DNA from: a virus
Strand: one strand, 5' to 3'
IMG/VR virus record: IMGVR_UViG_3300042882_000065
Location: 1 to 21,755 of that record
Length of the DNA stretch: 21,755 nt
This document shows, one piece after another, positions 14,540-21,404 of this stretch; position 1 is the first letter of the stretch; each line of letters begins with the position of its first letter. Position numbers and translations under genes: made by a program. The notes under the pieces were generated by a model. That model was not told the origin of the DNA. It ran no database searches and saw only the letters and a list, made by a program, of their open reading frames with translations.

Positions 14540-14954
14540 GTTCATCTTTCACATGAAGAAGGCAAGCCAATGTTGAAGCAACCAAAATTGGCGGTATCAC
14601 AAGCCAGTAGTTAGCCATGCCTGTTTGCTCACAGATGCCTTCCCACGGGTTTGCGGTTTTTGACACCGGATTTTCAATTCCTATGGCTAACCTGCATCCA
14701 ACAACTAGCGCATCTTCATACATGGCCCACGCCACCGCGAACCACACTGGAACCATGAACTTGTTCTTTGGAAGCAACCACAAGATCACTCCATACAAAA
14801 CAAGTCCTTTGACACCTTGCATTACATAGAACAGTGCTCTTTCAATACGCACAGGTTCTGTGTACTGTTGCGACAAAATTGTTGGCATGTAGTGAACTGC
14901 TGCCGTTAGTAGCAGTACAACTAAAGTTATACCAACAATTTTGTTGAACTTCAC
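14520..14954 (-). CDS. Four-helix membrane protein of unknown function
   Basis: It starts with GTG at 14954, overlapping the 39-residue gene's stop (GTGA), so the two are translationally coupled. The 144 residues contain about four hydrophobic helices, near 6-25 (IVGITLVVLLLTAAVHY), 40-62 (LFYVMQGVKGLVLYGVILWLL), 67-85 (FMVPVWFAVAWAMYEDALV) and 116-137 (NYWLVIPPILVASTLACLL). Cys90 and Cys109 flank a loop after helix 3. I recognise no family. Being immediately before a holin candidate, it could modulate lysis (antiholin-like) or act at the membrane during infection, for example in exclusion. These are inferences from adjacency only. Confidence 0.72.
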   Translation of the reverse strand: MKFNKIVGITLVVLLLTAAVHYMPTILSQQYTEPVRIERALFYVMQGVKGLVLYGVILWLLPKNKFMVPVWFAVAWAMYEDALVVGCRLAIGIENPVSKTANPWEGICEQTGMANYWLVIPPILVASTLACLLHVKDEHGKTLR

Positions 14955-15070
14955 TGCTCTTCGCCTTTGCCGCCGCGAGACATCGGGCGAACCATCTTCG
15001 GCAATGGATCAAGTTTGTTAGCGGCAGATCGAAACAATTTAGCCAGCCACAGTTTAAAACCTTGAAACAT
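14951..15070 (-). CDS. 39-residue basic amphipathic small protein
   Basis: I read this short gene from the gap before the membrane protein. AAAGGA lies 6 bases upstream of the ATG at 15070, and the TGA at 14951 overlaps the next GTG start by 4 bases. The product begins MFQGFKLWLAKLFRSAANKL, an amphipathic basic helix that would bind membranes peripherally, and ends with KMVRPMSRGGKGEEQ. Good ribosome-binding and stop-start coupling support a genuine gene, but no homologue is known to me. Confidence 0.7.
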   Translation of the reverse strand: MFQGFKLWLAKLFRSAANKLDPLPKMVRPMSRGGKGEEQ

Positions 15071-15084
15071 ACATCATCCTTTCT

Positions 15085-15336
15085 TTAGCAGTTCCACGCT
15101 TTCAATGATAGCGCTTTACGAGTTGGCCTACCCTTGTCATCCTTCATCGGCCCAGGCATACCGCCCATGCGAGCGCAAAATGACTTGCGCCGCTTGGCGT
15201 CCTTCTCCGTTTTTGGATGCGGAGCAGGAGGCTTCAGGTTCATGCCCTGTGCTTTGGCCGAAGCACGCCCTTTGGCGTTCAATCCGCCCGTCTTACTTTG
15301 ACCCTCTTTCCGGGTCCAAGCGGGAGACTTGGGCAT
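15085..15336 (-). CDS. DUF6321-type small conserved protein
   Basis: The 83-residue protein starts 1 base after the preceding stop (TGACATG). It has the block SPAWTRKEGQSKTGGLNAKGRAS, then KAQGMNLKPPAP, RRKSFCARMGGMPGPMKDD and GRPTRKALSLKAWNC. This matches the DUF6321 family of phages as I remember it; the family has no known function. Two Cys residues, one in SFCARM and one at the C-terminus, are spaced like the family's conserved ones. It is basic and probably a structural-module accessory protein, since homologues are found among head/neck genes. Confidence 0.85.
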   Translation of the reverse strand: MPKSPAWTRKEGQSKTGGLNAKGRASAKAQGMNLKPPAPHPKTEKDAKRRKSFCARMGGMPGPMKDDKGRPTRKALSLKAWNC

Positions 15337-15337
15337 G

Positions 15338-15502
15338 TCACACCAGCGTCAGCAGTTGGTCGAGAGTTGCTTGCGTATTGGTGGTGTCTTTGTCAAGGTT
15401 TTCCACCATCGCAGCATCGCCACGCGACAAAGCTGCGGCACGCTGGATGGAGTTGAACGTCAGCCTGTTTTGCAGCAGCGTGATAAGTTCTTGAATGCTC
15501 AT
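15338..15502 (-). CDS. Small conserved helical protein (54 aa)
   Basis: The ATG at 15502 has AAAGGAA 4-5 bases upstream; an in-frame ATG at 15532 has no such site and overlaps the large upstream gene. The product is MSIQELITLLQNRLTFNSIQ followed by a second helix ending LDQLLTL. This two-helix hairpin pattern is one I recall as a frequent short hypothetical beside structural genes in uncultured phages. It could act as an assembly scaffold or a coiled-coil accessory of the preceding large protein. Function is unknown. Confidence 0.8.
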   Translation of the reverse strand: MSIQELITLLQNRLTFNSIQRAAALSRGDAAMVENLDKDTTNTQATLDQLLTLV

Positions 15503-15512
15503 GATATTTCCT

Positions 15513-18047
15513 TTACGCGTAGAACAATTCACCCACGAGGTCGTTGGCAGTGACTGCCGTGGCGTCCGCGTCAGCAGCGCCCGTAACCATCGTCAGGCCG
15601 ATACCCGTGGTAAAAGTGATGCCGCCTTCGGAGAAGAATGACGCAACGCCGTTTGGCGGGACACCGATGGTACGAACGACACCAGAGCCTGCTGTCGGGG
15701 TAGTGGTCTGATTGTGCAGTTTGACGTAGCGCCACGTTGCCGTGGTGTTTGCGAAGAACCACCCAAAGACCTTGCCCGCAGCGTTCTTGACCAGCGTTGC
15801 GTTGGTCGAGCCGGCTGCGACAAAGTGCGTTGCAGTCGTCGCAAGGCCGGCGGCCGACGTGCGGTACTGGACGCCAACATTACCGATCAGGTCCGAGCCG
15901 CTGCTCACGGTGACCGAGGGCGAGTTTTGGACTGTAACCGGCGCGGCGGCCGAAACGTCGCCGGAAGGACGCGCCAGCAGTTCCACGCGCTCTCGTGCAA
16001 AGTCAAAAATTCGGATGAACGACAGTCGCAGGTCGGTGCGCCGCATTGCCGCGCCGCCGCAGTTGGTAGGTGCTGCGATGGTCCCAAAGTCCGCAGGCAG
16101 CGTGCGTTGACCGCTATACGGCAGCACCAGCGTCAGCGTGGTTGTGGCGATGTTGGCGACCTTCCACGGGCCGTCCACGTTTAGCGTGGCCCCCGTGGCG
16201 TTGTCCCGCACGCCTATCAGCTCCACCAGATCACCGATCACCGCCGCGCCGACCCAGGTGGCGGAGGCCACCACCGTGAGTTGGCGCGTGCCGTCCACAA
16301 GTGTGGTCAGCGCGGCCGAAGCCAGCGCGAGGTTGGGCCCACCAAGCCCGCCAAACCCGATGCCGCCGTTCACTCGCACAACGACGCCACCGTAGCTGGT
16401 GATCGTGCCTGCCGTGCCGATGGCGACGGTGAACTGCGTGGCGCTGGGGGTGGAAAGTACCGGGCCGGGGGTTACCAAGTTGGGGAACTCGGTTGCACCC
16501 TGCGCTTGGATGCCAAAGACTTGAACGATATCGCCTGTGAACAAGCCGTGCGGCCTGTCCGTGTTGATCGTTGCCGTGGTGGAGCCACTCTTGACCGCGC
16601 TTACAATCTGCGCGAGTGGGGTCGGCATCGACTTGTTGTTGGTGGCGCGGATGCGCAGCTTGTAGGTCTCGTTCGGGTCGGGGCAAACCTGAGACCTCAT
16701 CAGTCGGTTGTTTGAGGCCGTCGTGGCCGAGTCAACCGTACCGTCCGACCACTGCGTGCGGTCGGCCTGAACGACCATCCGAAACTCGTTGGTCGGTGAA
16801 AACGAGAAGGTGTAGGGCTGCGCACCCGCAATCTGGATGGAAGCCGTCGTTCCAATGGTGACTGAGTGGTTGCCCCCAACGGTGCCGCTGGGCAGCGCGT
16901 CACCAGACTCCGAGCGGATGTAGAGCGAAGCGTTGGTGACCGTCGAGTTTTCAAAGATTATTGAGGCGCCGTTGTTGGCCCGACCCAGGCGCTCACGGAA
17001 AAACACGAAACCTAGCGGGCCAACTCTGCCAGAGTCCACCCAGGTCACATCCGTTGTACCCACCGTTGTGACGGTGGCGGACAAGTAGAACGTCTTTTGA
17101 GAGTTAGTTGCGCCGCCCTCCACGAACACCGACACCGCGAACAGCGCGCCGGCTACCACCGTCAACTCAGCCGCCGTGTCGTAGTCGGTGGCTCGGGTCA
17201 GAATCCAGGGAGTGCCCGCAGAGCCCACCTGCGTCAGGACATAAACGCCGTTGTTGGCGCCCGTCGCCTCGTTGCGCACCAGCAGACGCCCGTTCAGCGG
17301 GATGGTCACGCCGTCTTGCGCCGGGAATGCCCCGTTGGCTGAGGCTGTGAGCGTGGCCCCAACACCTGCCGTGCCGTTTGCGTAAACGTTGGCAGGCAGC
17401 GCGGCGGTCGTGGACGCGAGAACCGAAGCGGTATATGCCGTCAGGGACGCAATCGTGCCGCCAGGGCCTGCGGTCACGGTAAACTGGTTCGGCGCGGGCA
17501 CAGACGCCACAACCAAGGACGGGTAGCTCACCCGGCTGTCCAGCACGCCTCGAATGCCGATGCTCTTGCCCACCGACAGGTTGTGCGGCAGCTCGGTAGT
17601 GACCGTTAGCGTGGTTGTGGCCTGCTGGATCGCCGTGATAGCCAACTCCGGCACGTCTTCCAACGGTGTGCCAGTGTCCACGATCTCGACCGCGAACGCC
17701 TGGCTCAGCGTGCGCTGGCTCATATGCCCGCCGAAGCCCAGTTCGATGGGCATACTGAGTTTAAGGATCGACTCAATTGCCGTCTCGGTGCCAGCAACTA
17801 GGGGGTTTTTGCTGACCACAAGATAGCTGGCGGCGGCGGCGTTGCCGTCCACGTACACCAAGTCACCCGTGCCGAGGGATTCAATCCACTTGCCGCCATT
17901 GACGGGGTCGTAGGTCTCGAATGCGTCGCGGAACTTGGTGGTGATGTTCTGGGTGCCCGTAGACACTACATGCGCAGCGTCATCCGTAGCCTTCCAAGCA
18001 GAAGATCGCCCTGTTGCGCTGTCATATAACGGTGCAAACCCGCTCAT
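15513..18047 (-). CDS. Large modular virion protein with FCCH-like repeats and fibre-type domain
   Basis: The 844-residue protein begins with AGGA 7 bases before the ATG at 18047, only 18 bases after a terminator hairpin. Residues 1-115 are unassigned. Three related small beta modules lie at about 142-200 (TTLTVTTELPHNLSVG..I), 487-555 (STTATINTDRPHGLFTGDIV) and, more diverged, 588-645 (VIGDLVELIGVRDNATGATL). They resemble the phage FCCH-type repeat. Between the first two, residues 205-338 match the fibre motif GRLLVRNEATGANNGVYVL..TRATDYDTAAELT. A C-terminal beta domain covers about 705-844. A head fibre, capsid decoration or tail spike role is likely. It follows head genes rather than tail genes, which favours a capsid-attached fibre. 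Confidence 0.78.
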   Translation of the reverse strand: MSGFAPLYDSATGRSSAWKATDDAAHVVSTGTQNITTKFRDAFETYDPVNGGKWIESLGTGDLVYVDGNAAAASYLVVSKNPLVAGTETAIESILKLSMPIELGFGGHMSQRTLSQAFAVEIVDTGTPLEDVPELAITAIQQATTTLTVTTELPHNLSVGKSIGIRGVLDSRVSYPSLVVASVPAPNQFTVTAGPGGTIASLTAYTASVLASTTAALPANVYANGTAGVGATLTASANGAFPAQDGVTIPLNGRLLVRNEATGANNGVYVLTQVGSAGTPWILTRATDYDTAAELTVVAGALFAVSVFVEGGATNSQKTFYLSATVTTVGTTDVTWVDSGRVGPLGFVFFRERLGRANNGASIIFENSTVTNASLYIRSESGDALPSGTVGGNHSVTIGTTASIQIAGAQPYTFSFSPTNEFRMVVQADRTQWSDGTVDSATTASNNRLMRSQVCPDPNETYKLRIRATNNKSMPTPLAQIVSAVKSGSTTATINTDRPHGLFTGDIVQVFGIQAQGATEFPNLVTPGPVLSTPSATQFTVAIGTAGTITSYGGVVVRVNGGIGFGGLGGPNLALASAALTTLVDGTRQLTVVASATWVGAAVIGDLVELIGVRDNATGATLNVDGPWKVANIATTTLTLVLPYSGQRTLPADFGTIAAPTNCGGAAMRRTDLRLSFIRIFDFARERVELLARPSGDVSAAAPVTVQNSPSVTVSSGSDLIGNVGVQYRTSAAGLATTATHFVAAGSTNATLVKNAAGKVFGWFFANTTATWRYVKLHNQTTTPTAGSGVVRTIGVPPNGVASFFSEGGITFTTGIGLTMVTGAADADATAVTANDLVGELFYA

Positions 18048-18064
18048 ACTTTTTTCCTATTTAG

Positions 18065-18084
18065 AAAAAGGGGCCGAAGCCCCC
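18065..18084 (-). terminator. Rho-independent terminator after the 159-aa gene
   Basis: On the minus strand a perfect GGGGC stem closes on a TTCG tetraloop (GGGGC-TTCG-GCCCC) followed by five T. It sits 4 bases after the stop of the 159-residue gene and just upstream of the 844-residue gene. Late transcription must read through or restart. Confidence 0.85.
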
Positions 18085-18088
18085 GTCA

Positions 18089-18568
18089 TCAGTTCTGGAA
18101 CGTGGTCGGGTTCTGAGCACCGCTAGGATCGCGCTGGACGTACACAACCGTCACAATGAACCGGCCTTGCGTGGTAGCCAACGTGCCAATGGCATTGCGA
18201 ATAAAGATTGTCGTATCTGCCGCGGTGGAAGTCTGCCATGCCAACTGTGTAGCAGCAGTAGCCGTACCACGGAAACGCCCGCCAGCAGTCGTTGCCACAC
18301 CCGCCATCAACTCCGAACCACCAGAAGTGGTGCCCACAGAAATCGTGAACGTAGACGTAGCGGTGGGGATAACAATCTGATCCACCACGATGTCATAGAT
18401 CTGCGAGCCCGCAGGGATGATGAGCGCCGACACATCCACGTTACCAATAGCGGCAGACACATTGCCCGAGTCATACGACTGAGCCAGAGTCACCAAGCCC
18501 GTGTTACGCCCCGGAGGGTAGCGGTTCGTGCCTACACGAACCGGACCAGACATAGTAGACCAACCCAT
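18089..18568 (-). CDS. Small virion-type beta protein (159 aa)
   Basis: GAGG lies 7 bases before the ATG at 18568; a second ATG follows after five codons. The protein starts MGWSTMSGPVRVGTNRYPPG and is rich in Thr, Ala, Gly and Val, with repeating beta strands (SQIYDIVVDQIVIPTATSTF; FIVTVVYVQRDP) and no Cys. The composition is like small head-decoration or fibre-base proteins, and the neighbours (capsid protein to one side, 844-residue fibre-like protein to the other) agree with that. It has its own candidate promoter and structured leader, and a terminator follows, so it may be expressed separately and strongly. The exact role is not known. Confidence 0.72.
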   Translation of the reverse strand: MGWSTMSGPVRVGTNRYPPGRNTGLVTLAQSYDSGNVSAAIGNVDVSALIIPAGSQIYDIVVDQIVIPTATSTFTISVGTTSGGSELMAGVATTAGGRFRGTATAATQLAWQTSTAADTTIFIRNAIGTLATTQGRFIVTVVYVQRDPSGAQNPTTFQN

Positions 18569-18587
18569 GATGTTTCCTCAAATCTGC

Positions 18588-18631
18588 ACCCGCCGTCTCT
18601 GAGGAGAAGTCTGCCGAGCCAGTCGGCGGGT
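18588..18631 (-). promoter_or_regulatory. Structured leader of the 159-aa gene
   Basis: A perfect 8-bp inverted repeat (ACCCGCCG at 18588-18595 and CGGCGGGT at 18624-18631) brackets an inner hairpin, GCCGA-CTGGC-TCGGC at 18613-18627. The two share bases at 18624-18627, so only one can form at a time. The structure lies in the predicted 5' leader, about 20 bases before the start codon. Confidence 0.55.
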
Positions 18632-18654
18632 TGTTGTGAATCTCGGTTTACATG

Positions 18655-18683
18655 AGGGTAGCACAGGGGAATGGGGGAGTCAA
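18655..18683 (-). promoter_or_regulatory. Candidate sigma70 promoter for the 159-aa gene
   Basis: TTGACT (18678-18683) is followed at 17 bp by TACCCT (18655-18660), with TGC directly before the -10 as an extended -10. The -35 overlaps the endonuclease stop codon. The -10 has only 3 of 6 consensus bases, so this is moderate support. Confidence 0.45.
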
Positions 18684-19516
18684 GCGTAAACAAACACCAA
18701 ACCAGCAAACTTGCCCTTGGTAATAGGCTTGCCCGCAACAAGCGCCCGCCGCAGGGTAGGCATGGTCATCTGATAGTGCGCAAGCACAGCAGTCAAGCTG
18801 TCAAACACTTGACCCGATGTCCGCTCTACCACGCTCTTTCGCATCTTCTGCTTGGACTCTTCGGTGTGTTTCTTGCCAAGGAAGTTTTGGTTGCCTAATG
18901 TGCGCTGGCGAATAGCCTCACGCTCGGCATCAGTGCGCTTGTAGCCAAGAGCGTTCTGGTTGCCTTTCAGTGCTTCCGACATTTTCTGCCGCGTCTCCTC
19001 TGACGGTATGAAAGCACCGCCTCGACCTTCGGCTATGGCTTGATTGACCTTGGCACTAATTTTTGCTTTGGTTTCTTCTGTGTGCTGCTTGCCTACACGG
19101 GGGTGGTTATTGGGGTCTTCAGCGTAAAACGCTTTGAGCGTGGCGGAGATTGCGGCTTTTTGTTCTTCAGCTATTGGAACTTTGTACTTTGGGTTGCTTG
19201 CACCAAAACGTCCTCGCATAGGCGCGTCTGGTGAACTGCCAGCGTTATAGCAATAAGCTTTACCGTAGTGCTCAGCCAACCAACGTGCCTCAGCCTCCCA
19301 AAGTTTGGTTGCATTCTCAACCACTTCTTGAACTTCAAACTTAAAACAGTCCTCTCCATACTTGTTCCAAGAGGCCTGGAGGTGGCGACAGTGATGCACG
19401 CCCTTGCGCAAACGAGAGCGGTGTGTGCGAAACCGTTCGCGTGTGTCAGTGGTGCTTCCGACGTAAAACTTGCCGTTTACGACATTGCGGATCTTGTAGA
19501 TGACTGGCTCTTTCAT
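18680..19516 (-). CDS. GIY-YIG endonuclease with NUMOD3 repeats (homing endonuclease)
   Basis: I choose the ATG at 19516 over 19537 because GGAG sits 5-8 bases upstream and the predicted transcript starts near 19541; this gives 278 residues. The nuclease domain is at 4-100: VIYKIRNVVNGKFYVGS holds the two GIY-YIG strands (Y7, Y18-V19-G20), Arg28 and His32 follow in RERFRTH, and Glu76 lies in EARWLAEHY. Three NUMOD3-type DNA-binding motifs follow near 145-157 (QHTEETKAKISA), 171-188 (SEETRQKMSEALKGN) and 216-230 (KHTEESKQKMRKSV). A NUMOD1/IENR1-like helix-turn-helix occupies about 235-276. It sits next to the capsid gene, without an intron that I can see, so it is probably a freestanding homing enzyme. 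It is unrelated in its C-terminus to the other endonuclease in this window. Confidence 0.92.
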   Translation of the reverse strand: MKEPVIYKIRNVVNGKFYVGSTTDTRERFRTHRSRLRKGVHHCRHLQASWNKYGEDCFKFEVQEVVENATKLWEAEARWLAEHYGKAYCYNAGSSPDAPMRGRFGASNPKYKVPIAEEQKAAISATLKAFYAEDPNNHPRVGKQHTEETKAKISAKVNQAIAEGRGGAFIPSEETRQKMSEALKGNQNALGYKRTDAEREAIRQRTLGNQNFLGKKHTEESKQKMRKSVVERTSGQVFDSLTAVLAHYQMTMPTLRRALVAGKPITKGKFAGLVFVYA

Positions 19517-19547
19517 GGGATCTCCGTTACACAACATAGGAGCCGTA

Positions 19548-19577
19548 ATAATACGCCATTCACACGACGTGTGTCAA
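19548..19577 (-). promoter_or_regulatory. Strong sigma70-type promoter with palindrome in the spacer
   Basis: TTGACA (19572-19577) and TATTAT (19548-19553) are spaced 18 bp, an 11 of 12 match to consensus. The spacer and the end of the -35 carry a perfect palindrome, CACACG-A-CGTGTG (19561-19573 on the plus strand), a likely repressor operator. Transcription would start near 19541, 25 bases before the endonuclease ATG. Confidence 0.75.
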
Positions 19578-19586
19578 CAGGCAAAT

Positions 19587-19608
19587 AAAAAGGCCCCCGA
19601 AGGAGCCT
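19587..19608 (-). terminator. Rho-independent terminator after the major capsid gene
   Basis: On the minus strand AGGCTCC-TTCG-GGGGCCT forms a 7-bp stem (one G-T pair) with a TTCG loop and a run of T. It lies about 35 bases after the capsid stop. An imperfect hairpin at 19620-19642, starting just inside the end of the capsid gene, precedes it. Confidence 0.85.
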
Positions 19609-19643
19609 CAATCAAACGTAAGTGCTTGATTTACAAGTACTTT

Positions 19644-20555
19644 TTAGGAGCTTCCGGGGGAGCCGAACATTCCCAAAGGATCAGAACACCCGAAAGAATA
19701 CCTCTCACGCGCCTTGTACCTGTTGTTACCGGTATCAAAGTCAGCGTCCATGCTAGTGGCAAGCGGCATACGGACAAAGTGCTTCAAGCCGTTGGGAACG
19801 TCGGTCTTGATGAACCAGGCGTTCGGATCGGTCAGGAAGTTATTGATGGTATAGCCTTCCGGGATGGAGCCGTTGTTAACAATGGCGTTGATGTCATTGT
19901 CGGTGGTTCCAACTCGGAGTTGGGTGCCAAGCAGGCGGGTTGCAACGAAGCTGAGGTTTTGGGGAACGATCAACTTGCGCGGCTTTGCGGCGACCAGCAG
20001 GCCCCGTTCGTCGGTCCAGGCAGCGATCTGGATCACAGCCGCTTCGAGGGACGTTTCGTTCAGGTCTGCCGCCGTAGCGGGCCGGTTAGAGTTGAAGCCG
20101 CCAGACACCAGCGGGTGTTGCGTCGAGAACAGAGGCTGACCGTCGCCATACAGAGCAAGCGAAGAGAAGCCGTTGTTCAGGACTGCCGCCGCCTTGATCT
20201 GCTTGGTGTACGCCATAGCCCGGGCGAGGGCCTTGGTATACCGCTGAGACAGGCTGTCGTACAGGTTGTCTTCCATCGCCTCTTCGGTGATAGAAAAACC
20301 CAGCGCAATGGTCTCGTGGTTATAACGAGCGGTCCAGGCTTCTTGCGCATTGTCATACGCAATAGCTGCACCTTCGTTCTTCACCGGAGCGGCGGAGAAG
20401 CCAGCAAGTTTGGTTTCCTCTTCAAACGAGCGCTCAGAGGTCTCCGTATCGTAGATCTCCTTGTGCTGTTCGCCGTAGCGCGCATACTCCAAGCCAAACA
20501 AAGCATTCAAGCCTGGCAGAAGTTCTTTGAGTAGTTGAGCACGTCCAATAGCCAT
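19644..20555 (-). CDS. Major capsid protein
   Basis: GGAG lies 6 bases before the ATG at 20555. The 303-residue product contains EETKLAGFSAAPVKNEGAAI, FSITEEAMEDNLYDSL, ARAMAYTKQIKAAAVLNNGF and DGQPLFSTQHPLVSGG, followed by AAVIQIAAWTDERG, KPRKLIVPQNLSF and NAWFIKTDVPNGLKHF. This is the HK97-fold capsid pattern that I associate with the Mu gpT-like major head subunit group, including the characteristic G.PLFS..HP loop. It forms the icosahedral shell. It follows the decoration-like gene directly and is closed by a hairpin terminator, as expected for a highly expressed gene. No scaffolding protein or protease is in this window; those would lie upstream. Confidence 0.92.
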   Translation of the reverse strand: MAIGRAQLLKELLPGLNALFGLEYARYGEQHKEIYDTETSERSFEEETKLAGFSAAPVKNEGAAIAYDNAQEAWTARYNHETIALGFSITEEAMEDNLYDSLSQRYTKALARAMAYTKQIKAAAVLNNGFSSLALYGDGQPLFSTQHPLVSGGFNSNRPATAADLNETSLEAAVIQIAAWTDERGLLVAAKPRKLIVPQNLSFVATRLLGTQLRVGTTDNDINAIVNNGSIPEGYTINNFLTDPNAWFIKTDVPNGLKHFVRMPLATSMDADFDTGNNRYKARERYSFGCSDPLGMFGSPGSS

Positions 20556-20565
20556 GATTTACTCC

Positions 20566-21390
20566 TTAAGCGATGTTGTAGCGATGGACATTGAAGTTGA
20601 TCTTAGCCAAAACTTCTTGGCTTTGAACCAACACCAACGCGCCAGTAACCGTCACCGTCGAAGCAGTCACCGTCAACGCTTGCGAAGTGGCAGATGCTAC
20701 CGTTGCAGCAGCAGTCAGGGACGAGCCCGTAAACTGCAACTGACCAGTGGCCGCGACCAACTGGTACACATCCGTCCCGATGGGAAGAACTTGACCAACC
20801 GTCAGACCAGAAACGGTCAGCGTGGTCGTGCCAGTACCGGACACATACGTTGCCGGTGAGCTGACTTGCGATTCCGGCACAAGGCTCAGAATACGCCAGC
20901 CTGCGTTAGCAACCGTTGCCGTGGTGCCCACTACGCCCTGAGAACTGTTGCCAGTAGCAACCGAACCAGTGGTCGTGGAACCGGCAGCGTTCACGCCAAC
21001 CGCCAACTGAGACATGGAACCGATAGTTTGAACACCAGCGGCAGTCACAACACCCAGACGGAAAACCGTATCGGGGTCATCAACCACCACTGCGCGGATG
21101 TCACCAGCCAGCGTGTTCGCAGGATAGAACTGCGAGAACCGCTTTTGCTTGGTCACAGGATCAGTGAACGAACAGCCCAAGAACACACCAACAGTAGTGT
21201 TGGTAGTGTTGATAGGAGCCGTTGCAATCACCAGAAAACCGGCAGACAAAGTTACGGCGTCACCCGTAAAAATGCTCGTGCCGTAGTTGTAGGCAATCGG
21301 GTACTCACGGGTAGAACCCGAGAACACCTGACCACCCAACAGATTTACGGGTTTTGCCCCGTAAGGTGCATCAACAAACGGATATGGCAT
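20566..21390 (-). CDS. Capsid decoration/head structural protein
   Basis: AAGGAGG lies 7 bases before the ATG at 21390. The 274-residue protein begins MPYPFVDAPYGAKPVNLLGG and has GSTREYPIAYNYGTSIFTGDAV, a pattern I recall from proteins immediately preceding capsid genes in uncultured phages. It continues GVFLGCSFTDPVTKQKRFSQF, then a Thr/Val/Ser-rich beta-sandwich-like section (TTTLTVSGLTVGQVLPIGTD) and ends INFNVHRYNIA. Decoration or cement proteins next to the capsid gene are common, and that is the probable role. Its stop is 10 bases before the capsid ATG, so the two are in the same transcript. Confidence 0.75.
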   Translation of the reverse strand: MPYPFVDAPYGAKPVNLLGGQVFSGSTREYPIAYNYGTSIFTGDAVTLSAGFLVIATAPINTTNTTVGVFLGCSFTDPVTKQKRFSQFYPANTLAGDIRAVVVDDPDTVFRLGVVTAAGVQTIGSMSQLAVGVNAAGSTTTGSVATGNSSQGVVGTTATVANAGWRILSLVPESQVSSPATYVSGTGTTTLTVSGLTVGQVLPIGTDVYQLVAATGQLQFTGSSLTAAATVASATSQALTVTASTVTVTGALVLVQSQEVLAKINFNVHRYNIA

Positions 21391-21404
21391 TTAAGCCTCC
21401 TTGA

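Noticed and set aside
18569-18679. Possible group I intron remnant or riboswitch around the endonuclease 3' side
   Set aside because: The inverted repeats are real, but I see no conserved intron core or known aptamer pattern, and the neighbouring genes are intact.
19500-20534. A 344-codon plus-strand open frame antisense to the capsid gene
   Set aside because: It crosses the endonuclease promoter and the terminator and reads as low-complexity Arg/Gly/Val-rich sequence typical of the reverse of a GC-rich gene. The minus-strand capsid protein is clear.
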